A stretch of DNA of 64,000 bases from contig NZ_BAABGM010000013.1 of the NCBI RefSeq assembly GCF_039541575.1, forward strand, positions 223,659-287,658, in the 5' to 3' direction. Numbering within the stretch: the first letter of the stretch is position 1; each line of letters starts with the position of its first letter. Of this stretch, positions 15,334 through 24,333 are shown one piece after another. Below the pieces are notes generated by a model. The model ran no database searches and was not told the origin of the DNA. It worked only from the letters and a program-made list of their open reading frames with translations. The position numbers were made by a program, and so were the translations under genes. The stretch comes from Fodinibacter luteus. Lineage in GTDB: Bacteria; Actinomycetota; Actinomycetes; Actinomycetales; Dermatophilaceae.

Positions 15334-17131
15334 AGTCCAGGTAGTCGCGCAACGCCTGGCTCCGGCTCGGGTGGCGCAGCTTGCTCATCGTCTTCGACTC
15401 GATCTGGCGGATCCGCTCGCGGGTCACGCCGTAGACCTTGCCGATCTCATCGAGGGTCTTCGGCTGGCCGTCGGTGAGCCCGAAACGCATCGAGACGACG
15501 CCGGCCTCGCGCTCGGACAGGGTGTCGAGCACCGAGTGCAGCTGCTCCTGCAGGAGCGTGAAGCTGACCGCGTCGGCGGGCACGACGGCCTCGGAGTCCT
15601 CGATGAGGTCGCCGAACTCGCTGTCGCCGTCCTCGCCGAGCGGGGTGTGCAGCGAGATGGGCTCGCGACCGTACTTCTGGACCTCGACGACCTTCTCGGG
15701 GGTCATGTCGAGCTCCTTGGCGAGCTCCTCCGGGGTGGGCTCGCGCCCGAGGTCCTGCAGCATCTGGCGCTGGACGCGGGCGAGCTTGTTGATGACCTCG
15801 ACCATGTGCACCGGGATGCGGATCGTGCGCGCCTGGTCGGCCATGGCCCGGGTGATCGCCTGGCGGATCCACCACGTCGCGTACGTCGAGAACTTGTAGC
15901 CCTTGGTGTAGTCGAACTTCTCGACGGCCCTGATGAGGCCGAGGTTGCCCTCCTGGATGAGGTCGAGGAAGAGCATGCCGCGACCAGTGTAGCGCTTGGC
16001 GAGCGAGACGACGAGGCGCAGGTTGGCTTCGAGCAGGTGGTTCTTCGCCTTCTTGCCGTCCTGGGCGATCCACCACAGCTCGCGTTTGAGCTTCATCTCG
16101 ATCTTCTCGCCGGAGTTCAGCTTCTCCTCGGCGAACAGGCCGGCCTCGATGCGCTTGGCGAGCTCGACCTCCTGCTCGGCGTTGAGGAGGGCCACCTTGC
16201 CGATCTGCTTGAGGTAGTCCTTGACCGGGTCGGCGGTGGCGCCGGCCGTGACGACCTGCTGGACCGGGGCGTCGTCCTCGTCGTCGTCGCGCAGCACGAA
16301 GCCGCCCGACTCGCTCTCACCCTCCGTGGTCGCGACCGCGCCCTCGGCGCCCTCGAGCTCCTCGTCGTCCTCGACGACGACGTCCTCGAGGTCCTCGACG
16401 GGGGCCGGAGCCGCGGCGGCGGCCTTGGCCGCGGCCCGGCGGCTCGCCGACGTGCGGGGCGCCGGGGTCTCGGCACCGTCGACTGACGCCGCGACGGAGG
16501 CGGCCTGTCGGGTCGTCGCGGCCTTGGCGGTGCGGGTCGAGCCGGTGGCCGGCGCGTCGTCGGCGACCGCGGTGGATGCCGTCCGCGTCGCCCTCGTCCC
16601 CGCGGCCTTCGCCCTGGGTGCGGCCTTCGCCGTCGCCTTCGTCGCCGGGGAGGCCGTCTTCGCGGTGGACTTCGTCGCCCCCGCCTCGGACGTCGTCGCG
16701 GGGGCCGTCTTGGCCGCGGACTTCGTCGTCGAGGCCGTCGTCCTGGCCGCGGGCTTCGCGGCCGTGCTCTTGGAGGCAGCCTTCGCGGGCGCGGCGGTGG
16801 CCTTCGTCGCCGTCGCCTTCGCGGGCTTGGACGTCGTGGCACTGGCGGCCCGGCTCGTCGCCGACGCCTTCTTCGTCGTGCGTGTCGTGGCGGCGGCGAC
16901 GCGGGTCGGGCCGGCCTCCATGGCGACGTGGATGCCCTGCTCGCCGAGGGCACGCAGGACGACGCGGCCCCGCTTGGGCCTCACGTCGGCCGCGCGCATG
17001 GCCTCCGCGACCTGCTCCCCCGTCACCGACCCGTTCGCCGTCCCGGTGCGGACGAGGGACTGCAGGGCTTGGTGGGAGAACTCAGGGGGAAGCGCGCTCG
17101 GCTCCGAGGAACTGGTGGACACAGGCGACAC
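15332..17131 (-). CDS. hrdB: Principal RNA polymerase sigma factor HrdB/SigA (RpoD family)
   Basis: A 599-residue group 1 sigma factor. A short region 1.1-like start (about 20-75) is followed by a long Ala/Thr/Lys-rich, probably disordered linker (about 75-275) typical of actinobacteria. Region 1.2 follows (DPVKDYLKQIGKVALLNAEQ), then region 2 (RLVVSLAKRYTGRGMLFLDL, GYKFSTYATWWIRQAITRAM), region 3 (PVHMVEVINKLARVQRQML) and region 4 (LTDGQPKTLDEIGKVYGVTR, ERIRQIESKTMSKLRH). The start is GTG at 17131, preceded by AAAGG seven bases upstream. The C-terminus ends ALRDYLD. Expression should be constitutive; a TATAAT box lies about 140 bp upstream. Its final 20 bp recur at 2792 and 6834. Confidence 0.97.
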   Translation of the reverse strand: MSPVSTSSSEPSALPPEFSHQALQSLVRTGTANGSVTGEQVAEAMRAADVRPKRGRVVLRALGEQGIHVAMEAGPTRVAAATTRTTKKASATSRAASATTSKPAKATATKATAAPAKAASKSTAAKPAARTTASTTKSAAKTAPATTSEAGATKSTAKTASPATKATAKAAPRAKAAGTRATRTASTAVADDAPATGSTRTAKAATTRQAASVAASVDGAETPAPRTSASRRAAAKAAAAAPAPVEDLEDVVVEDDEELEGAEGAVATTEGESESGGFVLRDDDEDDAPVQQVVTAGATADPVKDYLKQIGKVALLNAEQEVELAKRIEAGLFAEEKLNSGEKIEMKLKRELWWIAQDGKKAKNHLLEANLRLVVSLAKRYTGRGMLFLDLIQEGNLGLIRAVEKFDYTKGYKFSTYATWWIRQAITRAMADQARTIRIPVHMVEVINKLARVQRQMLQDLGREPTPEELAKELDMTPEKVVEVQKYGREPISLHTPLGEDGDSEFGDLIEDSEAVVPADAVSFTLLQEQLHSVLDTLSEREAGVVSMRFGLTDGQPKTLDEIGKVYGVTRERIRQIESKTMSKLRHPSRSQALRDYLD

Positions 17132-17269
17132 CGACTACCTTTCGTCGCGGATGGCCGGGCTCCGGTGCGCGCGAGGCAGGCTCCGGGTGCGGCGGGGAGG
17201 GTCCTGGGCGACACCGTGTCGTCCGGCCGGTCGTGCTGGGGCCGGTGTCGCGACCAGGTGCGCTCAGCC

Positions 17270-17298
17270 ATTATAAAACGGCGGGCCGGAATCCGGCA
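17270..17298 (-). promoter_or_regulatory. Possible vegetative promoter for hrdB
   Basis: TATAAT at 17275-17270 on the minus strand, inside one of the few AT-rich stretches (CCGTTTTATAATGG). The hexamer 17 bp upstream (TGCCGG) fits the -35 consensus poorly. The leader to the GTG would be about 130 nt. Confidence 0.45.
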
Positions 17299-17324
17299 CA
17301 TCACCCGGACGGGTGGGTCGTCGC

Positions 17325-17720
17325 TCAGCCCTTGACGGCCAGGACCGCGCAGGGCGCGTCGAGCAGGATGCGCTGGGCGTTGGACCCGAGGATGAGCTTG
17401 CCGACCGGGGTTCTGCGGCGCAGGCCGATGACGATGAGGTCGGCATCGGTCTCGTTGGCGACGGCGATGAGGTCCTCGGCGGGTTCGTTGCCCCGAACGA
17501 GCTGGCGGACCTCGAGCTCGAGCCCGTCCCCGGTCAGCTCGTCGGTGACCCGCTGCAGCTCGGCCTCGGCGGCCTGGCTCGACTCGTCGTCGTAGTCACG
17601 ACCACCCCGGTTGGAGTTGATGACGACGAGGCGCGACCGGCGCGTCCTCGCTTCCTCCACCGCTCGGGTGAGGGCGGCCCGCCCCTCCTTGGTGGGAACG
17701 AACCCGACGACGATGGTCAC
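17325..17720 (-). CDS. Universal stress protein (UspA family)
   Basis: A single-domain 131-residue Usp. It starts with the beta-strand TIVVGFVPTKEG, has a central strand (SRLVVINSN), and ends with DADLIVIGLRRRTPVGKLIL then GSNAQRILLDAPCAVLAV. The GLRRRTPVGKLILGSNA segment corresponds to the ATP-binding G-2X-G-9X-G(S) motif, slightly altered, so nucleotide binding is likely but not certain. The GTG at 17720 is preceded by AGGAGGAG. It lies between metX and hrdB on the same strand, 60 bp after metX and with a promoter region before hrdB. Such proteins are usually induced by stress or growth arrest. Confidence 0.9.
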   Translation of the reverse strand: MTIVVGFVPTKEGRAALTRAVEEARTRRSRLVVINSNRGGRDYDDESSQAAEAELQRVTDELTGDGLELEVRQLVRGNEPAEDLIAVANETDADLIVIGLRRRTPVGKLILGSNAQRILLDAPCAVLAVKG

Positions 17721-17780
17721 GATCTCCTCCTGGGGCGACTGACGGTGTCTCCGAGGGCGACGTTACCGCAGACGCACCAC

Positions 17781-18911
17781 TCAGCCCGCGCGCAGGGCGT
17801 CCGTGATCACCGTGCCGACCTGACCGGTCTCGACGAGGAAGCCGTCGTGACCGTGGCGCGACTCGATGACGGACAGCCTCGTGCCCTCGCGGGCCGCGGC
17901 GATCTCGCGGGACAGGCGCAGCGGGTAGAGCCGGTCGGTCGTCACACCGGCCACGTGGAGCTCGCCACGGTAGGACGCCAGCGCACCGGCGACGCCGCCT
18001 CGTCCGCGGCCGATGTCGTGGCTGTTCATGGCCTCGGTGAGGACCACGTAGCTGTTCGGGTCGAAGCGCCGCGACAGCTTGGTCGCATGGTGGTCGAGGT
18101 AGCTCTCGACGTCGTAGCGACCGCCGCCCCCGAGCGGGTCCTCGCCGTCGCGCGGCTCGCGTCCGAAACGCGAGGCGAGCTCGGCCTCGTGGCGGTACGT
18201 CGTGTGGGCGATGCGTCGCGCGATCCCCATTCCCGTGACGGGCCACTCCGGCGAGCCGTAGTAGTCGCCCGCCCGGTAGGCCGGGTCGGTGCGGATCGCC
18301 AGGAGCTGCGGCAGGCACCACGCGACCTGGTCGGCGGTCGCATAGGCCGTCGACGCGAGGACGAGGGTGCGTTCGACACGGTGCGGATGACCGGTGGCCC
18401 ACTCGAGGGCGCGCATGCCACCCATCGAGCCGCCGAGGACTCCGTGCCACCGCTCGATGCCGAGCGCGTCGGTGAGGGCCACCTCGGCCGCGACCTGGTC
18501 ACGGATCGTGATGAAGGGGAACCGGCCACCCCACGGCCGACCGGAGGGGTCGAGGGATGCCGGGCCGGTCGTGCCCTGGCAGCCGCCGAGCACGTTGCTG
18601 GCCACGACGAACAGGTGGTCCGTGTCGAGGGGGGCGCCCGGCCCGATGAGCCCCGGCCACCAGCCGGGCGAGGCGTGGCCCGGACCCGCCTCACCGACGA
18701 CGTGGCTGTCACCGGTGAGCGCGTGCTCGACGAGGACCGCGTTGTCGCGGGACGGCGACAGGGTGCCCCACGTCTCGTAGGCGACGACGACGTCGGGGAG
18801 GACCCCGCCGCGCTCGAGGTGCAGGTCGCCGATCGCCGCGAACCGTCGGTCACCCTCAGGGTCCCCGGGGCGCCAGACCGCCGCGGTGGACCGCGTGGGG
18901 GTGGCCGTCAT
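17781..18911 (-). CDS. metX: Homoserine O-acetyltransferase MetX
   Basis: A 376-residue alpha/beta-hydrolase-fold acyltransferase. It transfers an acetyl group from acetyl-CoA to homoserine, the first committed step of methionine synthesis. Visible signatures: VVAYETWGTLSPSRDNAVLV near the N-terminus, the nucleophile Ser in VLGGSMGGMRALEWA, the catalytic Asp region near RLYPLRLSREIA and His in SRHGHDGFLVE. The ATG at 18911 is used because the sequence upstream is a SAM-IV-type riboswitch leader rather than coding. Length agrees with bacterial MetX. The product feeds MetY, encoded 12 kb away behind the same riboswitch class. Acetyl specificity rather than succinyl is inferred from the family; actinobacterial MetX enzymes are typically acetyltransferases. 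Confidence 0.95.
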   Translation of the reverse strand: MTATPTRSTAAVWRPGDPEGDRRFAAIGDLHLERGGVLPDVVVAYETWGTLSPSRDNAVLVEHALTGDSHVVGEAGPGHASPGWWPGLIGPGAPLDTDHLFVVASNVLGGCQGTTGPASLDPSGRPWGGRFPFITIRDQVAAEVALTDALGIERWHGVLGGSMGGMRALEWATGHPHRVERTLVLASTAYATADQVAWCLPQLLAIRTDPAYRAGDYYGSPEWPVTGMGIARRIAHTTYRHEAELASRFGREPRDGEDPLGGGGRYDVESYLDHHATKLSRRFDPNSYVVLTEAMNSHDIGRGRGGVAGALASYRGELHVAGVTTDRLYPLRLSREIAAAREGTRLSVIESRHGHDGFLVETGQVGTVITDALRAG

Positions 18912-18926
18912 GACAGGTGCTCCTCG

Positions 18927-19040
18927 GACATCGCGCTTGCCGCACCGGGGTGGGTGCAACCGGGTCATCACCCGGGGCACCCCACCGCGAGGAGGGTTGC
19001 CGCCCAGCAAACCGGGGTTTGGCACTGGGACTCATGACCG
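18927..19040 (-). promoter_or_regulatory. SAM-IV-type riboswitch upstream of metX
   Basis: On the minus strand the leader runs GGTCATGAGTCCCAGTGCCA, AACCCCGGTTTGCTGGGCGG, CAACCCTCCTCGCGGTGGGG, TGCCCCGGGTGATGACC and a trailing GCGGCAAGCGCGATGTCC. The order and sequence fit the actinobacterial SAM-IV class and parallel the leader at 32646-32527. Binding of S-adenosylmethionine would reduce metX expression. Confidence 0.85.
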
Positions 19041-19105
19041 GCATCCATGGTAACCACGCGCGCGTCCCGGGCGTTCCCCGTCCCGAGGGCCGGTCAACCG
19101 CTTGC

Positions 19106-20299
19106 TCACCCCGCCCAGCCGAGCGCACCGGGTTCTCGCGGGGGTCGGGACCGGACGGGCAGGCGCACCCCGCCCTCGATGAGCTGCTCGAGCAGGACGG
19201 CCAGCCGGTAGTCGGGCCGCAGGCGCAGGGCCCGCTCGACCGCTGCCCGGGCCAGGGCCCCGTCGCCCTGCGCCCAGGCCACGTGGGCGGCCACGGTGCA
19301 CACCGCGGCGGCCTCGTCCGGGCACTCGTCGGGCACCGAACGGCACACCGCGAGCAGGCGTTGGCCGAGGTCCGCGTGCATCACGGCGAGGACGGCCCGT
19401 CGCGTGGCGTCACCGTCGGTGGAGCCGGCGACCTCGGCGGCCCCCGGGGGAGCGTGGAAGCCCATCCCGCCCCACGCCGGCAGGGAGGAGCGCAGCAGCT
19501 GGACGACGTCGGCATCGAGCCGTTCGACCGGCAGGACGCCGGGGGCCAGCCAGGCGATGAGACCGTCGCGCCACGCGACGTCGTGCAGGCCGAGGGCGAG
19601 GTCGGCGACGACGACGGGGTCGGCACGTGGCCCCACCGCGTCGGTGCGGGCGCGCAACGCGCCGGGACCACTGGCCCCTGCTCGGCGCCACTCCCCCGAA
19701 GGGTCGCGAAGGACGACGCGCCACGCCGCCACCGCACGGCGGCGGCGGCGACGGGCCGACACCTCCGATCGAGCCAGAACGGCGTCGGCGACACCGGCAC
19801 ACGACGGCAGGTCGGGCTCGACGACGCGGTCGACGGCCGCACGCGACGGCAGCGGCGAGCGCCCCATCGCGACGAGCTCGGCGATCCCGGGGACGTCGGC
19901 GGGCTCGGGCAGGGGCACGCCCTCGGGCGGGCAGCACGGGTCGGAGCAGATGGCCGAGTAGCGCCGGCCGTCGCGGACGACGGCCACGTCGAGGACCTCG
20001 ACGCCGGCGCGCTCGAGCTGCTCGACGAGGGCCGTGCCGAGCGGCAGGCTCGCGTCGGGGACGTCCTCGAACCCGACGACGAGAACCGAGGTCGCGCCGT
20101 CGCGGACCACCGGGCCGACGAGCGTGGCGGCGACCGCCTCGGCGTGCTCGTCGGGCGGGAGGTCGGCGCGGGCGACGAGCCCGACCCGGCGTCCCCGCAT
20201 CGAGACGGCCACGACGCTGTCGTGGGGCTGGTAGCCGAGCTGGTACGGAAGGACCGCGACGACGTCGCCGGGTCCGCGGAGCGTGATGTCTGCTGTCAT
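19106..20299 (-). CDS. DUF4192 domain-containing protein
   Basis: A 397-residue cytoplasmic protein that fits DUF4192 along its length. The N-terminus LRGPGDVVAVLPYQLGYQPH, then DSVVAVSMRGRRVGLVARAD is diagnostic. A middle segment reads VEVLDVAVVRDGRRYSAICS and carries DPCCPPEG, and the C-terminal half contains AWAQGDGALARAAVERALR. The function of this actinobacterial family is unknown. It is a single gene on the minus strand, upstream of the metX riboswitch by about 65 bp, with no operon partner. The start ATG at 20299 is the only one that keeps the conserved N-terminus. Confidence 0.9.
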   Translation of the reverse strand: MTADITLRGPGDVVAVLPYQLGYQPHDSVVAVSMRGRRVGLVARADLPPDEHAEAVAATLVGPVVRDGATSVLVVGFEDVPDASLPLGTALVEQLERAGVEVLDVAVVRDGRRYSAICSDPCCPPEGVPLPEPADVPGIAELVAMGRSPLPSRAAVDRVVEPDLPSCAGVADAVLARSEVSARRRRRRAVAAWRVVLRDPSGEWRRAGASGPGALRARTDAVGPRADPVVVADLALGLHDVAWRDGLIAWLAPGVLPVERLDADVVQLLRSSLPAWGGMGFHAPPGAAEVAGSTDGDATRRAVLAVMHADLGQRLLAVCRSVPDECPDEAAAVCTVAAHVAWAQGDGALARAAVERALRLRPDYRLAVLLEQLIEGGVRLPVRSRPPREPGALGWAG

Positions 20300-20423
20300 G
20301 CGGACACGCTCCCGGGTACCCGGCCCCTACGGAACGACGACCCGGGAGCTGTGGATCGACGACGCCGCCCCGGTCACCTGTGGACGACCGGGGCGGCAGC
20401 GGCGCGGCGTGGTGCCGCGCCGG

Positions 20424-20921
20424 TCAGCCGACGACGTTCCCGCGCACCGTCTGCGCGCTCGCGGGCGACGTGCCGTTGGGCGTGGGCGTCGGTCCGTGGC
20501 CGCTCGGGGGGGTGGACGACGCACCGTTGGCCGACGACGCCCCGAAGGCCGAGGACGCGCCGGGCGGCGTGGTGGCCGGGCCGGTGGGCCGGACCCCGGC
20601 ACGCTCCCACTCGAGGAACGCCTCGGTCTCCTCGACGAACCGGGTCGCGAGCCAGCCCATGACGACGGCGTCGTCGGCGAGGCCGACGAGCCCCAGGACG
20701 TCGGGGAGGAGGTCGATCGGCGAGACGATGTAGCCCGTCGCGGCCAGCATCAGCGCGAGCCGGCCCTTCGTGATGCCGGGGTACGCGCCGCTCAATGTCG
20801 CGCGCACGAGCCGGGGCATGGCCCCAGCGCGCTCACCGAGCGTCGGGCCACCCGGTCGGGCCGCGAGACGCACCGCCTTCACGACGGCGGCGACCGCCGC
20901 GAACTTCTTCACCGATGCCAT
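20424..20921 (-). CDS. YkvA-like DUF1232 membrane protein
   Basis: A 165-residue protein. The core (about 55-100) has the DUF1232 pattern AATGYIVSPIDLLPDVLGLV, then GLADDAVVMGWLATRFVEE, where SPIDLLPD followed by GxxDD is the family hallmark. The C-terminal 60 residues are a low-complexity Ala/Ser/Pro/Gly tail with repeated ASSANGASS elements. AGGAGG lies five bases before the ATG at 20921. The molecular function of YkvA proteins is not established; they are small proteins with one or two weak membrane segments. The neighbouring EcsC-like gene is on the same strand 160 bp upstream, but no operon is obvious. Confidence 0.85.
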   Translation of the reverse strand: MASVKKFAAVAAVVKAVRLAARPGGPTLGERAGAMPRLVRATLSGAYPGITKGRLALMLAATGYIVSPIDLLPDVLGLVGLADDAVVMGWLATRFVEETEAFLEWERAGVRPTGPATTPPGASSAFGASSANGASSTPPSGHGPTPTPNGTSPASAQTVRGNVVG

Positions 20922-21082
20922 GCGTCCTCCTGTGGCGAGAGTTGGCCGCTCGTGGGCCATTGTGCTCAACGAACGACGGGTGTCGGGCGATTCCCGTTCC
21001 ACGCGCGGCCCGGACCACATTCCGCCGGCCCAGCCGGCCGGCCGGCGGCCCACCGACCACGGTTGCCCACGAGGGCAGGCCG

Positions 21083-21850
21083 TCAGGCGGTCGTGGATGC
21101 AGCGTCCGCCTCGATGGCCGTCGCGCCGGCGCGTGCCACCGGTGGGAACTGCCGCTTGGCGTTCGCGGCGAAGCGTCGGAGCATGTATGCGTCCAGCCCA
21201 GCACCGATGGCCCCGCCGATGAACGGCACGAGCCGGCCCAGGCGGGCGAAGGTGTGCGTGCCGACCTGGGCGAGCAGGCGGAAGCCGATGCCCTTCTGGA
21301 CGACCATGAGCGCCGGGCCGGGCAGCCGCTGCACGGCGAGGTTGGACAGGGTCCCACCCGGGACGGCGACGTTGGCCTTGCGCAGCAGGTCGTCGGCGTC
21401 GGCGCCGACGAGGGTGAGCAGGACAGCGGTGCGGATGTGCTCGGACGAGAGGTCGTACCCGCGCACGCGGGCCACCGACGCCGTCATCCGCGTCGCGAGG
21501 AGGTAGAAGCCGAGCAGGTTGACGGGCAGGGCCACGGGCATGGTGAAGAAGCCGCCGAGGCTCGTGACGAAGCCCGCCGCCCCGCCCTTGACGACGTGGC
21601 TGCGCACGAGGGCGTCGACCGCCGCCTCGGCGTCGCCGTGGGTGCGCAGCGCCTCGTCGGCGACGTGGTCCGCGGAGTCGAACCAGCCCTTGCCGTCGAG
21701 CCCGAGGTCCAGGATGTTCTGGACGAGCCGGGTCGACTCGCGCCCGAGGACGCCTTCGTCGGCCGTGCCGTCCTGGGCCTGCTCGAGCGCTGTCTTCACG
21801 TCCTTGACCGCCGCGCTCGTGCGCCCCCCACCGATGCCGGGAAATCCCAC
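21083..21850 (-). CDS. EcsC family protein
   Basis: A 255-residue protein with the EcsC pattern: an N-terminal helix (RTSAAVKDVKTALEQAQ), a glycine-rich hydrophobic segment (GGAAGFVTSLGGFFTMPVAL, then PVNLLGFYLLATRMTASVA) and a C-terminal glycine-rich hairpin (LGRLVPFIGGAIGAGLDAYM). I choose GTG at 21850 because GAGGAGG ends five bases before it. An ATG 19 codons upstream (21907) lacks a ribosome site and adds an Ala/Pro-rich stretch. EcsC-like proteins are linked to membrane and secretion functions by name only; the activity is unknown. It diverges from the polymerase gene at 22023. Confidence 0.85.
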   Translation of the reverse strand: MGFPGIGGGRTSAAVKDVKTALEQAQDGTADEGVLGRESTRLVQNILDLGLDGKGWFDSADHVADEALRTHGDAEAAVDALVRSHVVKGGAAGFVTSLGGFFTMPVALPVNLLGFYLLATRMTASVARVRGYDLSSEHIRTAVLLTLVGADADDLLRKANVAVPGGTLSNLAVQRLPGPALMVVQKGIGFRLLAQVGTHTFARLGRLVPFIGGAIGAGLDAYMLRRFAANAKRQFPPVARAGATAIEADAASTTA

Positions 21851-22022
21851 GTCGTCCTCCTCGAGCCATGCCGGAGGGGCCCGTGCGGCCGCTCCGTCGG
21901 CCGTCATCCTGCCACGCCACGGGGGTGTCCTCGGCCCGCGCCGCACGCCGAGCCACGACGGCGCCCGCGGCGCAGGATGCCGGCGCGCGGCGCTGTCGCA
22001 CCCCGCACCTAGGCTCGTGCGC

Positions 22023-23723
22023 ATGATCCCCGGTGAGGTCGCGGCGCTGGCCGTGGGGCCGCCCGGAGGGGCCCTACGGCACGCGGCGCTCGTGCACGAC
22101 GGGGGCTGCCTCACCGCCCCCCTCGCGGAGGTCGTCGCGGCGGCACGGGCGCTCGAGGCGGAGCGCTCACCGCGGTGGGTGTGGTGGTCCGCGGATGCCG
22201 GCGCGGGCCCGCTCGTCGACGACGGCGTGGCCGTGGCCCGCGCCTGGGACGTCGCCGAGGCCCACCGCCTCCTCCACGGCGGCTGGAGCGCGACCGCCGG
22301 GCAGTGCTGGGCGGCCGCGCACGGCATCCCGGTGGAGGAGGTCCCGGACCCACCCAGTGAGGACCTCTTCGAGTTCGCGGCCGACCGCGGCTCGGCCGAC
22401 CCCGACGCCCTCCTCGACGGCGCCGGACACGTGCGGGGCGACCACGCCCGGTGGCTCGGCGACCCCGCGCACCTCGAGGCGTGGGCCCGGGCCGCGCTCG
22501 AGACCGCCCACCTCCAGCACGACACGGCATCCGCGACGTCGGTGCGCCTCGTCGGCACCGTGCACTCGGAGTCCGCCGCGGCCGTGCTGTGCCTCGAGCT
22601 GCGCCGTGACGGCCTGCCCCTCGACCGCGCCCGCACCGAGCAGCTCGTCGCGGACGCCGCCGGTCCGCGCCCGGCCACCGAGGCCGACGAGGCGGCATCC
22701 CGCCGTGCCCGCGACGCGACGGTGCTGCGGCACGTGCCGGGTCGCGAGGGCACCGACCTGCGCAACCCCGCCCAGGTGCGCGAGCTCCTCCTCGCCGTGG
22801 GCGTGGACGTCCCCAACACGCGCAAGTGGGTCCTTGAGCCCTACCGGCGGGTGCACCCCGTCGTCGACGCGCTCCTCGCCTGGCGGCGAGACGAGCGCAT
22901 CGCGACGACCTACGGCTACCGGTGGCTCGACGCGAACGTCGGCCCCGACGACCGGCTCCGCGGGCGCTGGACCGCGTGCGACGGCGCGGCCGGGCGGATG
23001 ACGGCCGAGAACGGCCTGCACAACCTGCCCGCCTCCCTGCGCCCGGGCGTCGCGGCCCATCCGGGCCACGTCCTCGTGCGGGCCGACCTCGGGCAGATCG
23101 AGCCGCGGGTGCTCGCCGTCGTGTCGGGCGACGCCGCGTTCGCGTCGGCCACCCGCGCCGACGACCTCTACGCGCCGGTGGCGCAGCGCCTGGGCGTCGA
23201 GCGGCCGGTCGCGAAGGTCGCCGTGCTCGCGGCGATGTACGGCCAGCGCAGCGGTGCGGCCGGCGAGGCCCTCGCGGGCCTCGAACGGGCCTACCCGGTG
23301 GCGATGGCCCTGCTCGACCGTGCCTACGACGCCGGGCGACGGGGCGAGCCGCTGCGCACGTACGGGGGCCGTCTCGTCCCGACCGGCCGGTTCCTCGCCG
23401 GCAGCCCGGTCGGCACCGACCCCGCGCTCGACGCGGCCCGGGGGCGCTTCGCGCGCAACGCGATCATCCAGGGCGCCGCAGCCGAGCTCTTCAAGGCGTG
23501 GGCCGCGACCGTGCGGGCGACGACCCGCGACCTCGGGGCACAGGTCGTGCTGTGCCTGCACGACGAGCTCCTCGTGCACACCCCCGAGGAGCACGCGGCC
23601 GAGGTCGCGTCCGGGGTCGACCGGGCGCTGCAGGATGCCGCGCGGCGCTGGGCCGGCGGTGCACCGGTGCAGTTCGTCTCGGACACGTCGGTCATCGCCC
23701 GCTGGTCCGACGCCAAGGACTGA
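22023..23723 (+). CDS. Family A DNA polymerase / 3'-5' exonuclease-like protein (Pol I without 5'-nuclease)
   Basis: A 566-residue protein of the short actinobacterial Pol I-like family. The N-terminal half (1-190) is a degenerate exonuclease-like domain. The polymerase domain shows motif A (HVLVRADLGQIEPRVLAVVS), a motif B-like helix (ERPVAKVAVLAAMYGQRSG) and motif C (QVVLCLHDELLVHTP), with conserved Asp, Lys, Tyr and His-Asp-Glu. There is no 5'-nuclease domain, and the full-length polA must be elsewhere. It probably serves DNA repair. The ATG at 22023 is close to the divergent EcsC gene. GC content is extreme even for this genome, and tandem GCTGCTGCC-type repeats follow the stop. Confidence 0.88.
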   Translation: MIPGEVAALAVGPPGGALRHAALVHDGGCLTAPLAEVVAAARALEAERSPRWVWWSADAGAGPLVDDGVAVARAWDVAEAHRLLHGGWSATAGQCWAAAHGIPVEEVPDPPSEDLFEFAADRGSADPDALLDGAGHVRGDHARWLGDPAHLEAWARAALETAHLQHDTASATSVRLVGTVHSESAAAVLCLELRRDGLPLDRARTEQLVADAAGPRPATEADEAASRRARDATVLRHVPGREGTDLRNPAQVRELLLAVGVDVPNTRKWVLEPYRRVHPVVDALLAWRRDERIATTYGYRWLDANVGPDDRLRGRWTACDGAAGRMTAENGLHNLPASLRPGVAAHPGHVLVRADLGQIEPRVLAVVSGDAAFASATRADDLYAPVAQRLGVERPVAKVAVLAAMYGQRSGAAGEALAGLERAYPVAMALLDRAYDAGRRGEPLRTYGGRLVPTGRFLAGSPVGTDPALDAARGRFARNAIIQGAAAELFKAWAATVRATTRDLGAQVVLCLHDELLVHTPEEHAAEVASGVDRALQDAARRWAGGAPVQFVSDTSVIARWSDAKD

Positions 23724-23747
23724 CCCCCGGAGCAGACGGGCACCGCG

Positions 23748-23875
23748 CCGCTCAGTGGGCTGCTGCCGCCGCTCCGTGGCTGCTGCCACCCCGCTCAGTG
23801 GGCTGCTGCCAGCCGATCGGCCGGCGGCTGCCAGCCGGTGAGCGGGCTGCTGCCGCCGCTCAGTGGGCGGCGGCG
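23748..23875. repeat. Imperfect direct repeats CGCTCAGTGGGCTGCTGCC
   Basis: Several imperfect units of CGCTCAGTGGGCTGCTGCC / CGCTCCGTGGCTGCTGCCAC fill the convergent gap between the polymerase gene and the GerW-like gene. The last unit overlaps the latter's stop codon (…RAAAH). Confidence 0.6.
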
Positions 23876-24213
23876 CGCAGGGCGGCCCGGGCCCGGTGCC
23901 TGGCCGGCCGGGTGACCAGCCAGACGACCGCCACGATCCCGACGACCGTCATGATCCGGTTCGGGTCGACCGCGGGGCGCCAGGTGACCTCCTGGCCCCG
24001 GATGAGGAACGCCCCGGCAGGGCGCCCGCTCATGCCGAACCCGCCTCCCTCACCCTCGCCGCCGGTCTGGTCCTGTCCCGACCCACCACCTCCGCCGCCC
24101 ATGACGAAGGCAGCGGGGATGACGGTGAGCCCGTTCTTCTCGTAGGGCTCGCCGTAGACGCGACCGACGGTGACGGCGTCCTTGACCTTCATGAGCAGCT
24201 CGTCGACCTTCAT
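23860..24213 (-). CDS. GerW/YtfJ-like spore-protein family member
   Basis: A 117-residue protein. The N-terminal MKVDELLMKVKDAVTVGRVY, followed by GEPYEKNGLTVIPAAFVMGG and a Gly-rich loop (GGGGGSGQDQTGGEGEGGG), matches the GerW (YtfJ) family. A C-terminal hydrophobic helix (IMTVVGIVAVVWLVTRP) would anchor it in the membrane. GGAGGG precedes the ATG at 24213. In Bacillus the family is linked to spore germination, but in non-sporulating actinobacteria its role is unknown. The terminal Ala-Arg-rich residues come from the repeat region. Nothing else is encoded between 24214 and 24333. Confidence 0.85.
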   Translation of the reverse strand: MKVDELLMKVKDAVTVGRVYGEPYEKNGLTVIPAAFVMGGGGGGSGQDQTGGEGEGGGFGMSGRPAGAFLIRGQEVTWRPAVDPNRIMTVVGIVAVVWLVTRPARHRARAALRAAAH

Positions 24214-24333
24214 GACCCTCCTCGGATGGCCCGGGGCTCGGCCACGGTGGCCGCCCCGGCCTCCTCCCAGTGTGGGCCTGCCCGGCATCGGCGGGAAGGG
24301 CCGGTTGAGGGGGGCATCCCCCTCTCAGCCCCG

